The notes under the pieces: model-generated | Databases searched by the model: none | The model's input: only the letters and a program-made list of their open reading frames with translations | What the model was told of the DNA's origin: nothing | NCBI GenBank assembly: GCA_049509635.1 | Contig: JBEKZS010000018.1 | Location: 1 to 41,790 of the forward strand | Length of the DNA: 41,790 nt | Direction of reading: 5' to 3' | Origin: Roseiarcus sp049509635 | GTDB lineage: Bacteria; Pseudomonadota; Alphaproteobacteria; Rhizobiales; Beijerinckiaceae | Translations under genes and position numbers: made by a program | Shown: in pieces, positions 25,040-33,495 of the stretch | How positions within the stretch are numbered: position 1 is the first letter of the stretch | Layout: each line of letters opens with the position of its first letter

Positions 25040-26230
25040 TCACCGGCGAAGCGCCGCGAGCAGCTTGACCGAAGGCCGGCCGTCGCGGTCGAGGCCGTTC
25101 TTGCTCTGGAAATCGGCGATCGCATCGGTCGTCTTCTTGCCGATCGCGCCGTCGGGCTCGCCGACGTCATAGCCGTGCGCGATGAGCAGCCGCTGCATCT
25201 CGCGCCGCTCGGCGCGCGACAGGCCGGGATTGTCGGTCGGCCACGGCGTCGCGAACGGCGCCCCGCCCGCCAGCCGGTCGGACAGCGCCGCGATCGCCAG
25301 AGCGTAGGATTCAGAAGCGTTGTAGGAATAGATCGCGTCGAAATTGCTCGTCACCAGAAACGTCGGGCCGCCGAGCCCGGCCGGCGCCAGCAGCCCCGCC
25401 TGGCCCTCGCCGAGCGGCCGGCCGTCGCTCCGGGTGATCCCGCGCGCCGCCCATGCCGCCATCGGCGCCTTGTTGCGTCGCCCCGACGGCCCGGAATAGC
25501 CCGAGGGGACCTTGACTTCGAAACCCCACGGCGCGCCGGTCCGCCAGCCCGATTTCATGAGGTAGTTGGCGGTCGAGCCGAGCGCGTCGGCGGCGGAATC
25601 GACGACGTCGCGGCGGCCGTCGCCGTCGAGGTCGACCGCCAGCCGCAGGAAGGTCGAGGGCATGAACTGGGTCTGTCCGAACGCCCCGGCCCAGGAGCCG
25701 TTGAGCCGGTCGGCGGCGACGTCGCCGTTGGCGAGGATCTGCAGCGCCGCCATCAACTCGCCGCGGAAATAGCTCGCCCGTTCGCCCAGGCACGCCAGCG
25801 TCCCGAGCGACTGCACGAGCGGCCGCTTGCCCATCGCGCGGCCGAAATCCGATTCGACCCCCCAGATCGCGGCGATCACATAGCGGCTGACGCCGAACCG
25901 TTGCTCGGCTTTCGCGAGCGCCGGCGCGACCTCCGCCATCTTCGCCTTGCCGTCGGCGACGCGCTCGTCGTCGACGAGGCTCGCCAGATAGTCCCATACC
26001 GGAATCTTGAACTCCGGCTGGTCCCGCTGGAAATCGAGGACCTTCAGATCGGGCTGCAGACGGTCGAACGCGGCGTCGACGACGGCGGCCGAAACGCCGC
26101 GGCCGATCGCCTCGCTGCGCCGCGAGGCGAGGCCCGTGGGAAAATCCGCGCGCGCCGGCGCACAGGCGAGGGCGGCGGCGAGGCAGGCCGTCGCGAACGG
26201 CCACGATCGGTTCGACAGTCGGGTTCCCAT
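25040..26230 (-). CDS. Lytic murein transglycosylase (MltB type) with peptidoglycan-binding domain
   Basis: This 396-aa exported enzyme cleaves peptidoglycan glycan strands, giving 1,6-anhydro-muropeptides. A signal peptide ends near ACAPARA. The catalytic domain (SLT_2, GH103) has the active Glu in AAIWGVESDFGRAMG and the substrate-binding GSWAGAFGQTQFMPSTFLR, plus DLDGDGRRDVVDSAADALGSTANYL. The last 60 residues form a PG_binding_1 domain (EMQRLLIAHGYDVGEPDGAIG followed by DAIADFQSKNGLDRDG). ATG 26230 gives the signal peptide; an in-frame extension to 26632 runs antisense through leuD's frame and is a shadow. The stop is 80 bases from the DUF992 start. Confidence 0.95.
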   Translation of the reverse strand: MGTRLSNRSWPFATACLAAALACAPARADFPTGLASRRSEAIGRGVSAAVVDAAFDRLQPDLKVLDFQRDQPEFKIPVWDYLASLVDDERVADGKAKMAEVAPALAKAEQRFGVSRYVIAAIWGVESDFGRAMGKRPLVQSLGTLACLGERASYFRGELMAALQILANGDVAADRLNGSWAGAFGQTQFMPSTFLRLAVDLDGDGRRDVVDSAADALGSTANYLMKSGWRTGAPWGFEVKVPSGYSGPSGRRNKAPMAAWAARGITRSDGRPLGEGQAGLLAPAGLGGPTFLVTSNFDAIYSYNASESYALAIAALSDRLAGGAPFATPWPTDNPGLSRAERREMQRLLIAHGYDVGEPDGAIGKKTTDAIADFQSKNGLDRDGRPSVKLLAALRR

Positions 26231-26286
26231 TCGCTCCACGCTGTCGCGCGCGCGCGGGCGCGTCCCCGCCGATCGGACGCCGGCGG

Positions 26287-26892
26287 TCAGAGCCAGGGCC
26301 GCGCGTTCGCCGCCTTGGCCTCGAAGGCGGCGATCGCGGGCGCCTCGACCATGGTCAGCCCGATGTCGTCGAGGCCTTCGATCAGGCAATGCTTGCGGAA
26401 CGGGTCGATTTCGAAGCGCACCGTGCCGCCGTCGGGACCCTTGATCGTCTGGGCCGGCAGGTCGACGCTGAGGGTGGCGTTCGCGCCGCGCCGCGCGTCG
26501 TCCATCAGCTTCTCCAGATCCTCGGGGCTGACCCTGATCGGCAGGATGCCGTTCTTGAAGCAATTGTTGTAGAATATGTCCGCGAAGTCGGTCGAGATCA
26601 CGCAGCGGACGCCGAAGTCGAGCAGCGCCCACGGCGCATGTTCGCGCGAGGAGCCGCAGCCGAAATTGTCGCCCGCGACCAGGATCGTCGCCTTGGCGTA
26701 GGCCGGCTTGTTGAGCACGAAGTCGGGATTGGGCGAACCGTCGTCCCTGTAGCGCATCTCCGAAAAAAGCCCGGCGCCGAGGCCGGTCCGCTTGATCGTC
26801 TTCAGATATTGCTTCGGGATGATCATATCGGTGTCGATATTGTCGATCTCGAGCGGCGCGGCGACGCCGGTCAGCGTGGTGAATTTTTCCAT
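26287..26892 (-). CDS. leuD: 3-isopropylmalate dehydratase small subunit
   Basis: LeuD pairs with LeuC to isomerise 2- to 3-isopropylmalate in leucine synthesis. The 201-aa length is normal. It begins MEKFTTLTGVAAPLEIDNIDTDMIIPKQYLKTI cut into the family blocks IDNIDTDMIIPKQ and ILVAGDNFGCGSSREHAPWA, the swivel-domain substrate loop, followed by DIFYNNCFKNGILPI. The C-terminal part (IEGLDDIGLT) is also conserved. leuC and leuB are not in the window, so leuD stands alone, as often seen in Hyphomicrobiales. The lytic transglycosylase gene follows 56 bases downstream on the same strand. Confidence 0.97.
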   Translation of the reverse strand: MEKFTTLTGVAAPLEIDNIDTDMIIPKQYLKTIKRTGLGAGLFSEMRYRDDGSPNPDFVLNKPAYAKATILVAGDNFGCGSSREHAPWALLDFGVRCVISTDFADIFYNNCFKNGILPIRVSPEDLEKLMDDARRGANATLSVDLPAQTIKGPDGGTVRFEIDPFRKHCLIEGLDDIGLTMVEAPAIAAFEAKAANARPWL

Positions 26893-26938
26893 GGCGCTCG
26901 GCTTCCGTCGGCGGCCGCGGTCGACCGGCCCTCGGCCG

Positions 26939-26967
26939 CGTCTATCAAATGCCGCATGATCGCGCAA
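26939..26967 (-). promoter_or_regulatory. Candidate leuD promoter
   Basis: On the minus strand, TTGCGC (26962-26967) and TAGACG (26939-26944) are 17 bases apart, about 47 bases upstream of the leuD ATG, inside the only AT-richer patch of the 119-base gap. Matches to consensus are 4 and 3 of 6, so this is a weak assignment. Confidence 0.3.
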
Positions 26968-27011
26968 ATTTCACGCCTCGGGAACGAGCCTCGGGGGCGG
27001 CCGGCCCCGGC

Positions 27012-27812
27012 TCAGGCCGCTTCCGCGTCCCGACGCCTGTCGCGCGAGTCGAGCCTCTCGTCCGGCGTCGAACGCGCGTAGCGGCCCGTGCAGTCGCCCT
27101 CGTAATGGCTCATTCCGGAATGGGTCAGCCTGCTTTGCAGATCGAGCCAGATCTCGCCGCCGAGCGCGCGCCAGCGACGGCAGAAGGCGTAGTCCTCGCT
27201 GAGATAGGCGCCGCTCTCGGGATCGATCGCGCATTCGTAGAGGGCGCAGAGATTGGCGCTGTTCGGCGCCTCGTTGGTCAGCGTATGGACCGCCGTGAAC
27301 CTGAGTTCGGGGTGGGCGGCGATCATGGTCTCGAACACCGAGCGCCGGATCAGCTGGAAGCCCGCGCCGGCGTATTTCGCGGTGGCGAACCCGCCCTCGC
27401 GGCGGAGCTGCTCGCCCTCGCAGATCTGTCCGACGTAGGACAGGCCCGCTGCGGCGAGCGGCTCTCCGGCGACCGCGCGGCCCGGAAGCGCCCGCCAGTC
27501 GATCTGCTTGAGCGGATAGGCGCCGGCGACGAATTCCTTGTCGAACCGCAGCAGGCGCAGGAACTGATCGGGCTCGAAGCCGATGTCGGCGTCGACGAAC
27601 ATGAGATGCGTCGCGCGGGGATTGTCGAGGAAGCGCGCGACCAGCACGCTGCGCGAGCGGGTGATCAGCGAATCGCCGCCGAGCAGGACGACGTCGAGGT
27701 CGAATTCTCCGCCCGAGGCGAACTGGACGAGCTTGAGGATCGACAACATGTAGTTCTGGTTGACGAGCCCGCCGTAGCACGGGGTCGCCACAACGACAAA
27801 GCGCTTCGACAT
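27012..27812 (-). CDS. GT-A fold glycosyltransferase-like protein
   Basis: A 266-aa cytosolic protein begins FVVVATPCYGGLVNQNYM and has GGDSLITRSRSVLVARFL and the metal motif MFVDADIGFEPDQF with Asp74-Ala-Asp76. KEFVAGAYPLKQIDW and GAGFQLIRRSVFE are typical of small GT-A enzymes related to the Anp1/CAZy-unassigned group. LSEDYAFCRRW is the likely acceptor-side acidic motif. The last 20 residues are strongly charged (DERLDSRDRRRDAEAA). Substrate is unknown. The gene is monocistronic, divergent from the HPD-motif gene. Confidence 0.85.
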   Translation of the reverse strand: MSKRFVVVATPCYGGLVNQNYMLSILKLVQFASGGEFDLDVVLLGGDSLITRSRSVLVARFLDNPRATHLMFVDADIGFEPDQFLRLLRFDKEFVAGAYPLKQIDWRALPGRAVAGEPLAAAGLSYVGQICEGEQLRREGGFATAKYAGAGFQLIRRSVFETMIAAHPELRFTAVHTLTNEAPNSANLCALYECAIDPESGAYLSEDYAFCRRWRALGGEIWLDLQSRLTHSGMSHYEGDCTGRYARSTPDERLDSRDRRRDAEAA

Positions 27813-27978
27813 GCCTCTCGTCTCCCGCCGCGCGCCGATCGATTCGGGCAGGCCGGCGACCGGGAAAAGCTAGGGGCCGAGGCTTTCGCGAGCCTTGCCC
27901 GGTTCGTCGGGCCTCGCCATTTACCGGATGTCAATTCGCGGGCGGTTAGATCCCCGCATGCGTCGCGGACCGAGTTGA
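27813..27978. promoter_or_regulatory. Divergent upstream region, glycosyltransferase / HPD-motif gene
   Basis: This 166-base gap must supply promoters for both genes. A small stem (AGGCT and AGCCT around TTCGCG) lies near 27880-27896. The AT-richer part near 27920-27950 probably holds the plus-strand promoter. No clear operator is seen. Confidence 0.3.
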
Positions 27979-28470
27979 ATGTCGTCCCTCCCCAAACGAT
28001 CCGCCGAACAGGCCTCGGGCGCGCGTTTCCGCCAGATTCTCGCCGAGGTCCGCAGAACCGACGCGGCTGACCCGGCGCAGGCCCTCGACCCGGCCTGGAC
28101 GCGCCCTGCCCATCCGCATTCGGGCAGGGTGTTCTCGATCGACGCCAACCTGCGCATGGCGGGCGGCGGGGGGGCGGACTGGGACGCCGCGCTCGCCTGG
28201 ATCGACGAGCGGGAGGAGCCGGGCGGCGCGCCCGCGCCGCTCCCCGAACTGGCCGAAACGCCCGAAGCGATCGGCAGGGAGCTCGGGCTTTGCGAAGGCC
28301 TCAGCCATGAACAGCTCAATCGCCTGAGGCGCCTGTTCATGTGGCGCAACCATCCCGATCGCCACGGCGAGGCGCACCGGCAGATCGCGACGCGCCGCGT
28401 GGCGATCGCCAACATGCTCGTCGACCGCGCCCAGGCCGGACTAATTTACAGACGAAAGCCGAAGAATTGA
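27979..28470 (+). CDS. Hypothetical protein with C-terminal J-domain-like HPD motif
   Basis: The 163-aa protein has an unstructured Ala/Pro-rich N-terminus with SGRVFSIDANLRMAGGG, then a helical C-terminus LSHEQLNRLRRLFMWRNHPDRHG with His125-Pro-Asp127, followed by a helix RQIATRRVAIANMLVDRAQ. The order helix II, HPD, helix III resembles a degenerate J domain placed at the C-terminus rather than the N-terminus. It may contact DnaK, but the rest of the J domain is short. ATG 27979 is the first good start. Function unknown. Confidence 0.75.
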   Translation: MSSLPKRSAEQASGARFRQILAEVRRTDAADPAQALDPAWTRPAHPHSGRVFSIDANLRMAGGGGADWDAALAWIDEREEPGGAPAPLPELAETPEAIGRELGLCEGLSHEQLNRLRRLFMWRNHPDRHGEAHRQIATRRVAIANMLVDRAQAGLIYRRKPKN

Positions 28471-28644
28471 AATACCTTCGTCACGGCGAAAATATTCATC
28501 TGACATTAGCACAGCTCGGCTAACCTTCCGCGCGCGGGTTGCAACCGGAGCGGCGATGACGCGGCGCGCCTACACATCAGCGGATCGTCAGAGCCGGCGC
28601 GGCGCGGGCGCGGCGCCCGGCGCGCCTGCGCGGGCGGATGCGCC
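28471..28644. promoter_or_regulatory. Upstream region of diguanylate cyclase gene
   Basis: The 174-base gap begins with an AT-rich stretch unusual for this genome (28471-28520: GAAATACC, GAAAATATTCATC, GACATTAGC), the likely promoter, then turns GC-rich toward the GTG start. I see no stem-loop typical of a riboswitch. Confidence 0.35.
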
Positions 28645-29640
28645 GTGAGACTGCGCTCGACGGTCGCGGCGCAAGTGGCGGTCATCGTCCTCATCGCCGT
28701 CGCCGGAATTCTCGGCGCGGTCTATTCGCTCCAGCAGCCACCGCTGCTCGCCGCCATCCTGTCGCTGATGGGGCTCGGCTATCTCGGCATCGGCCTCGGC
28801 GAATTGCGCGCGGCCGGCAAGGACGCAGCCCCGCCGTCGACCGCCAAGGACGATCCCGACGCCAAGCCCGCGCAGCTCGAGGGCGAACTGGTGACGATCG
28901 ACGATCTCATCCAGTCGCATCTCGACGCCAACGGCGACTTTTCCCATTCGCTCGCCGAAGCGAACAAGAATCTGCCGCCGCTGACCAACCCGGAAAAGGT
29001 CCGCGCGATCGTGCATCTCCTGATCGACGCCAACCGGAAGATGCAGAGCAAGACGAGCCACATGGCGCGGAGCCTGGAGAAATCCCGATCGCGGGTCGCG
29101 GCGCTGCGATCGAGGCTGCGGGACGCCAAGGCGCTCGGCATGCGCGATTCGCTCACCGCGCTGGGCAACCGGCGGTTCTTCGACAGCCGACTCGCCCGCG
29201 AAATCATCGGGGCGCGGGCGCAGGGCACGGAAATGTGCCTCGTGCTCGGCGACCTCGACCATTTCAAGGAGATCAACGACAGCTTCGGCCACCCGTTCGG
29301 CGACCGCGTGCTCAAGCATTTCGCGGAACTGCTGACCAAGCACATCCGCGCCACCGATATTGCGGCGCGCTTCGGCGGCGAGGAATTCGCGGTCATTCTC
29401 CCGCAGACTTCGCTCGAACACGCCAAACGGCTGACCGACCAGATCCGGAACCGGCTCGAGACGCAGGAATGGATCAACCTGCAGAACGGTCGACTCTACA
29501 GCCGGATCACCGCGTCGTTCGGCGTCGTCCGGCTCGGCGAGGACGACGATCGCGAAACGCTGGTGAACCGCGCCGACGCCATGCTCTACCAGGCCAAGCG
29601 TGCGGGCAGAAACCGGATCATGGTCGAAAGCGCGGCGTGA
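28645..29640 (+). CDS. Membrane diguanylate cyclase (GGDEF)
   Basis: The 331-aa protein has two N-terminal membrane helices (residues about 8-27 and 33-52), a polar linker predicted as coiled coil up to about 160, and a GGDEF domain. The signature is GGEEF at 244-248, so it should make c-di-GMP from two GTP. RATD at 235-238, five residues before it, is an intact inhibitory site for product feedback. DSLTALGNRRFFD and DLDHFKEINDSFGH are the conserved early motifs. The start is GTG 28645; an ATG seven bases upstream is out of frame. The gene adjoins the flagellar cluster, which suits motility control. Confidence 0.94.
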   Translation: MRLRSTVAAQVAVIVLIAVAGILGAVYSLQQPPLLAAILSLMGLGYLGIGLGELRAAGKDAAPPSTAKDDPDAKPAQLEGELVTIDDLIQSHLDANGDFSHSLAEANKNLPPLTNPEKVRAIVHLLIDANRKMQSKTSHMARSLEKSRSRVAALRSRLRDAKALGMRDSLTALGNRRFFDSRLAREIIGARAQGTEMCLVLGDLDHFKEINDSFGHPFGDRVLKHFAELLTKHIRATDIAARFGGEEFAVILPQTSLEHAKRLTDQIRNRLETQEWINLQNGRLYSRITASFGVVRLGEDDDRETLVNRADAMLYQAKRAGRNRIMVESAA

Positions 29641-29653
29641 CGGCGGGCGCGGA

Positions 29654-30250
29654 TCAGGGCTTGGGCGTGGGCGGCCAATCCAGCGCCGCGCCGTTTTCGC
29701 TCAGCAGGACCCACCGCTGACCGACCTTCTCTATCGATTCGATCCGCCCCAGTCTCGGCAGGACGTCGCCGGCCTTGACGTGGAGGAGGCCGACGTCGGT
29801 CTGCAGCAATCCCTCGCCCTCCGAGACATAGAGCAGCTTGAATGCGGGCGCCGCCGCCGAACCGGCGGCGAGCGCCGGGGGCGCCACGCCGTCGGCGACA
29901 GGGCCGGCGCCGGCGCGGTCGGGGATCGATCCGGTCGGCGTCCGGTCGAGCGCACGCTCCGACGGATCGCGCGCCCCCGGCGCCGACAGCGCGCCGACGC
30001 GCGCGTCGGACGGCGTCGGCGAACGGCTCGGCCGCGCGAAAATCGCGAGATATTCCATGCCGGCGACCCGCGTCGGCCGATCGATGTCGGAAACCATGTA
30101 GCCGGCGAAGCCGAGCGACGACAGGGCGATCAGGACGCCGAAGCCGGCGAGCGCCAGGTCGACCCGCGACCGCGGGACGATCGCGGCGACGTCCGGCTTG
30201 CGGCGCGGTCGGCGGCCGCGCGAGCCGGGTAGATCGGCGATTTCACTCAT
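29654..30250 (-). CDS. Flagellar-cluster membrane protein of unknown function
   Basis: The 198-aa protein has an Arg-rich cytosolic N-terminus, one membrane helix (VDLALAGFGVLIALSSLGFAGYMV) and a periplasmic part. After a Pro/Ala/Ser-rich linker comes a small domain, FKLLYVSEGEGLLQTDVGLLHVKAGDVLPRLGRIESI split over two strands pairs, ending KVGQRWVLLSENGAALDWP. This C-terminal domain looks like the small beta domains of secretion-system PulC/GspC proteins, but I do not claim homology. It follows fliI by 45 bases and flgF further up, and likely ends that operon. A role in flagellar export or assembly is possible. Confidence 0.8.
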   Translation of the reverse strand: MSEIADLPGSRGRRPRRKPDVAAIVPRSRVDLALAGFGVLIALSSLGFAGYMVSDIDRPTRVAGMEYLAIFARPSRSPTPSDARVGALSAPGARDPSERALDRTPTGSIPDRAGAGPVADGVAPPALAAGSAAAPAFKLLYVSEGEGLLQTDVGLLHVKAGDVLPRLGRIESIEKVGQRWVLLSENGAALDWPPTPKP

Positions 30251-30295
30251 CTCGGCGGTCGCCTTTCGGTTTGGCGGGGATCGTCGGACGCCGCT

Positions 30296-31651
30296 TCACG
30301 ACGGCTTGCCCGGCTTTTCGAATTTCGGGTCGGCCTTCAGGGCGACCGCGAGCTCCTGGAACGCGTCGACGCTCGGGCCGGACGACAGGAGCTGCGTCAT
30401 CGCCTCGTAGATGCGCGGCACGATGCTGATGGCCTGATCGAGGTTGGCGTCCGACCCGGCCTGGTAACCGCCCATCAGGCGCAGATCGCGCGTCTCCTCA
30501 TAGCGCGAGACCAGGCCGCGCAGCCGCGCCACGAGCTTGCGCTGCTCGGCGGTCCATCCGAAATGCGCGAGGCGCGAGATCGAGGACAGGATGTTGACGG
30601 CGGGATAGCGGCCCTGATCGGCGATCGCGCGGTCGAGCACGATGTGACCGTCGAGCGTTCCGCGGATGCTGTCGGCGACCGGATCGTTGTGGTCGTCGCC
30701 ATCGACGAGCACCGAGAAGACGCCGGTGATCGACCCGCTCCCCTCGAGCCCCGGGCCGGCGCGCTCCAGCAGCCGGGGCAGCTCGCCGAACACGCTCGGG
30801 GCGTAGCCGCGCGCCACCGCCGGTTCGCCCGCCGCGAGCGCGACGTCGCGCGCCGCATGGGCGAAGCGGGTCACCGAATCGATGATCAGGAGGACGGAGT
30901 CGCCGCGATCCCGGAAATATTCGGCGATCGTCATGGCGGTCTTGGGCGCCAGTCGGCGCATCATCGGACTCTCGTCGCCGGTCGAGACGACCGTGATCGC
31001 CGAGGCCTTGTTCGCGCCGAGCGTGTCGTCGAGAAATTCGCGCACTTCGCGGCCGCGCTCGCCGACGAGCGCGATGACGACGGCGTCGAAGTCGGGCGAC
31101 TGGGCGAGCATCGCCAGCAGCGAGGACTTGCCGACGCCCGATCCGGAGAAGACGCCGATCCGCTGGCCGGCGCAGAGCGGCGAGAAGAAGTCGATGACCC
31201 TGATGCCGCTCTTGATCGGATGCTTGACGCGCGCCCGCCGCATCGCCGGCGGCGGCTCGGCGTCGAGCGGCATGGACCGCTGCCCGTGCAGCAGAGGCGG
31301 CCCGGAATCGATCGGCCGGCCGAGCGCGTCGATCACCCGCCCCTTCCACAGCGGATGAGGCGACAGCGAGAGATTTTCGGTCCGGAACGCCCGCGCGCCG
31401 ATGCCGGCGTCGCAGCGGGAATCGAACGGCTTCAGCGTGACGTTGCCGTCCTCGATCCGCACGACCTCGCCGAGCTGGGCGCGGCCCTCGACGTCGAGGC
31501 TGACGCATTCGCCGAGCTTCAGGAATCGCGAGAGGCCCGCGACGCGGTAATGCGACATCGCCACTTCGGTCACGACGCCGCCGAGGCGCACCGGCTCCAG
31601 GTTCTTGCGGCCCCAGGCCATTCCCGCTTCGAGGCGCTCGAGGGCGTTCAT
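30296..31651 (-). CDS. fliI: Flagellum-specific ATPase FliI
   Basis: FliI is the hexameric ATPase of the flagellar type III export apparatus. The 451-aa length is typical. After an N-terminal beta barrel, the ATP-binding domain shows the P-loop SGSGVGKS at 169-176, GERGREVREF with the conserved Glu, and the Walker B DSVLLIIDSVTRFAHAARD. The export-ATPase signature PAVARGYAPSVFGELPRLLERAG follows, then the C-terminal helical domain beginning near AILDGHIVLDR-like residues LDGHIVLDRAIA. It is the middle gene of the flgF-fliI-orf operon, 52 bases after flgF. Confidence 0.97.
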   Translation of the reverse strand: MNALERLEAGMAWGRKNLEPVRLGGVVTEVAMSHYRVAGLSRFLKLGECVSLDVEGRAQLGEVVRIEDGNVTLKPFDSRCDAGIGARAFRTENLSLSPHPLWKGRVIDALGRPIDSGPPLLHGQRSMPLDAEPPPAMRRARVKHPIKSGIRVIDFFSPLCAGQRIGVFSGSGVGKSSLLAMLAQSPDFDAVVIALVGERGREVREFLDDTLGANKASAITVVSTGDESPMMRRLAPKTAMTIAEYFRDRGDSVLLIIDSVTRFAHAARDVALAAGEPAVARGYAPSVFGELPRLLERAGPGLEGSGSITGVFSVLVDGDDHNDPVADSIRGTLDGHIVLDRAIADQGRYPAVNILSSISRLAHFGWTAEQRKLVARLRGLVSRYEETRDLRLMGGYQAGSDANLDQAISIVPRIYEAMTQLLSSGPSVDAFQELAVALKADPKFEKPGKPS

Positions 31652-31703
31652 GAGCGCGCGGCCCGCCGGTCCGCTCCGGCCGCCGGCCGCCGCGGTCCCG
31701 GCG

Positions 31704-32429
31704 TCACGAGCTCGACCCCAGCGTCTTGATCGCGTCGGTCAGCGAGGATTCGGATTTCTCGGTCGCCGCGTTGATTCCGTCGAACGCCCGGGTGACGGCG
31801 ATGAGCTTGGTCATCTCCATGATCGGGTTGACGTTCGAGCCTTCGAGAAAGCCCTGTTCGACGCCGTTGGCGCCGAAGTCGAGGATCGGGGTGGCCGGCC
31901 GGTCGGGAATGACGCCCGAATTGTCGTAGCGGGTCAGCCCGGCGCCGTCGTCGATCGCGAACAGCCCGAGCGCGCCGACCTGGACGCCCTTCTGGCTGAT
32001 CATCCCGTCCCCGGCGATGTCGGGGGCGCCCGCGCCGGCGTCGAGCAGGATCGGCGCGCCGCCCGCATCGAGCACGGGATAGCCGTTGAGCGTCGTGAGC
32101 TCGCCCGATTCCTGGATCGTCATGCGGCCGTCGCGGGTGTAGACGGTCCCGCCCGGGGTCTTGACGCCGAGAAAGCCGTCGCCCCGGATCGCGACGTCGA
32201 GCGGATCGCCCGTCTTGCCGAGGCCGCCGGCGCGGCGCGAAATATATCCGGCGCCGCCGCCCGCGAACGCGACCGTGACGTCCCCGGTCTTGGCCAGCTG
32301 GGCTTCGAAGCTGACGCCGTCGGCGCGGTAGCCCGGCGTGTTCATGTTCGCCACGTTCGAGGCGATCGTCTGCAGCCGCCGCTCGAGCGCGACCTGGCCG
32401 GAGAGCGCGACATAGAGGCCAGACTGCAT
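31704..32429 (-). CDS. flgF: Flagellar basal-body rod protein FlgF
   Basis: FlgF is a proximal rod protein. The 241-aa product begins MQSGLYVALSGQVALERR, with the rod signature ASNVANMNTPGYRADGVSF (residues 25-43). The central D1 region has AIRGDGFLGVKTPGGTVYTRDG, and the C-terminal D0 helix starts at GFLEGSNVNPIMEMTKLI. ATG 32429 is the natural start; an upstream frame to 32510 is a shadow. It heads the minus-strand operon and is divergent from motA across 175 bases, the arrangement known from other Rhizobiales. Confidence 0.95.
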   Translation of the reverse strand: MQSGLYVALSGQVALERRLQTIASNVANMNTPGYRADGVSFEAQLAKTGDVTVAFAGGGAGYISRRAGGLGKTGDPLDVAIRGDGFLGVKTPGGTVYTRDGRMTIQESGELTTLNGYPVLDAGGAPILLDAGAGAPDIAGDGMISQKGVQVGALGLFAIDDGAGLTRYDNSGVIPDRPATPILDFGANGVEQGFLEGSNVNPIMEMTKLIAVTRAFDGINAATEKSESSLTDAIKTLGSSS

Positions 32430-32604
32430 GGAATAGGCCCGTCCCGGTTGGTTGTGGTTCCGACGGCGGATCGGCCGGCGGCGCAGGGGCCGCGACCGCC
32501 AGACTTCCATGCGTGACTTGTGCGAAGCTGATTCGGAACCGGGCCAGCCTCACACAAGCTCGAAGACGCACCCTGCGAGGGCTCGGAAACGGCGGGAGAG
32601 CCAA
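32430..32604. promoter_or_regulatory. Divergent flgF / motA promoter region
   Basis: This 175-base gap separates the two flagellar operons and should hold both promoters. CTTGTG (32517-32522) and CACAAG (32553-32558) form a spaced inverted repeat and may be a regulator site. GGGAGAG at 32594-32600 is the ribosome-binding site of motA. No sigma54 (TGGC-N-TTGC) site is found, in line with other rhizobial flagellar genes. Confidence 0.4.
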
Positions 32605-33492
32605 TTGAATTTCGTCATCGGGTTGGTAATCGCGTTCGGATGCATGCTCGGCGGCTTCGCCGCGCTCGGCGGCCACCTCGAAGTGCTCGCGCAGCCGTTC
32701 GAATTCGTCATCATCGGCGGCACGTCGCTCGGCATTTTCGTGGTCGCCAATCCGCTGCCGACCATCAGGGATTGCGGCGCGGCGATCATGGAGGCGATCT
32801 TCGACAAGGGGCCGAAGGCGCGCAATTTTCTCGACGTCCTCAGCGTCCTTCACGCCCTGATGCGGGAATTGAAGGGCAAGTCGCGCAGCGAGGTCGAGAA
32901 CCACTTCGAAAATCCCGGGGAATCGGAAATCTTCAGGGCGTTCCCGAACCTGCTGAAGGACACCGACCTCATCACCTTCATCTGCGACTATTGCCGCCTC
33001 ATCATCATCGGCAATGCGCGAACGCACGAAATCGAAGCGCTGATGGACGAGGAGATCCAGACCCTGACCTACGACCGGTTCAAGCCGGTCCATGCGCTGC
33101 AGGCGGTCGCCGACGGCCTGCCGGCGCTCGGCATCGTCGCGGCGGTGCTCGGCATCATCCATGCGATGGGCTCGCTCGACCAATCGCCCGAGATCCTCGG
33201 CGGGCTCATCGGCGCGGCGCTGGTGGGCACGTTCGCCGGCATTTTCCTCTCCTATGGGATCGTGTCGCCGCTCGCCAGCAAGATCAAAACCGTGCGCCAG
33301 AAGCAATTGCGCAGTTTCGTCCTCATCAAGCAGACCCTGCTGGCGTTCATGAACGGGGCGATGCCGCAGGTCGCGGTGGAGTTCGGCCGCAAGACCATCC
33401 CGGCGAAGGAGCGTCCCTCGATCGACACCGTCGAGAACGAGACGATCGCCGGCGGCGGCGCGCCCGCCGACGCCTCCAGGGTGGCGGCGTAA
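32605..33492 (+). CDS. motA: Flagellar motor stator protein MotA
   Basis: MotA forms the proton channel with MotB and pushes on FliG. The 295-aa protein has four membrane helices: FVIGLVIAFGCMLGGFAAL, PFEFVIIGGTSLGIFVVA, GLPALGIVAAVLGIIHAMG and LIGAALVGTFAGIFLSYGI. The two functional prolines lie in DGLPALGI and IVSPLA. The cytosolic loop has LMRELKGKSRSEVENHFENP, with the charged residues that contact FliG. The start is TTG 32605, with GGGAGAG five bases upstream; the open frame reaches to 32452 but lacks family sequence. motB is not in the window. Confidence 0.95.
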   Translation: MNFVIGLVIAFGCMLGGFAALGGHLEVLAQPFEFVIIGGTSLGIFVVANPLPTIRDCGAAIMEAIFDKGPKARNFLDVLSVLHALMRELKGKSRSEVENHFENPGESEIFRAFPNLLKDTDLITFICDYCRLIIIGNARTHEIEALMDEEIQTLTYDRFKPVHALQAVADGLPALGIVAAVLGIIHAMGSLDQSPEILGGLIGAALVGTFAGIFLSYGIVSPLASKIKTVRQKQLRSFVLIKQTLLAFMNGAMPQVAVEFGRKTIPAKERPSIDTVENETIAGGGAPADASRVAA

Positions 33493-33495
33493 CCC

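Noticed and set aside
26231..26632. N-terminal extension of the lytic transglycosylase
   Set aside because: It overlaps leuD in another frame and would remove the signal peptide from the N-terminus.
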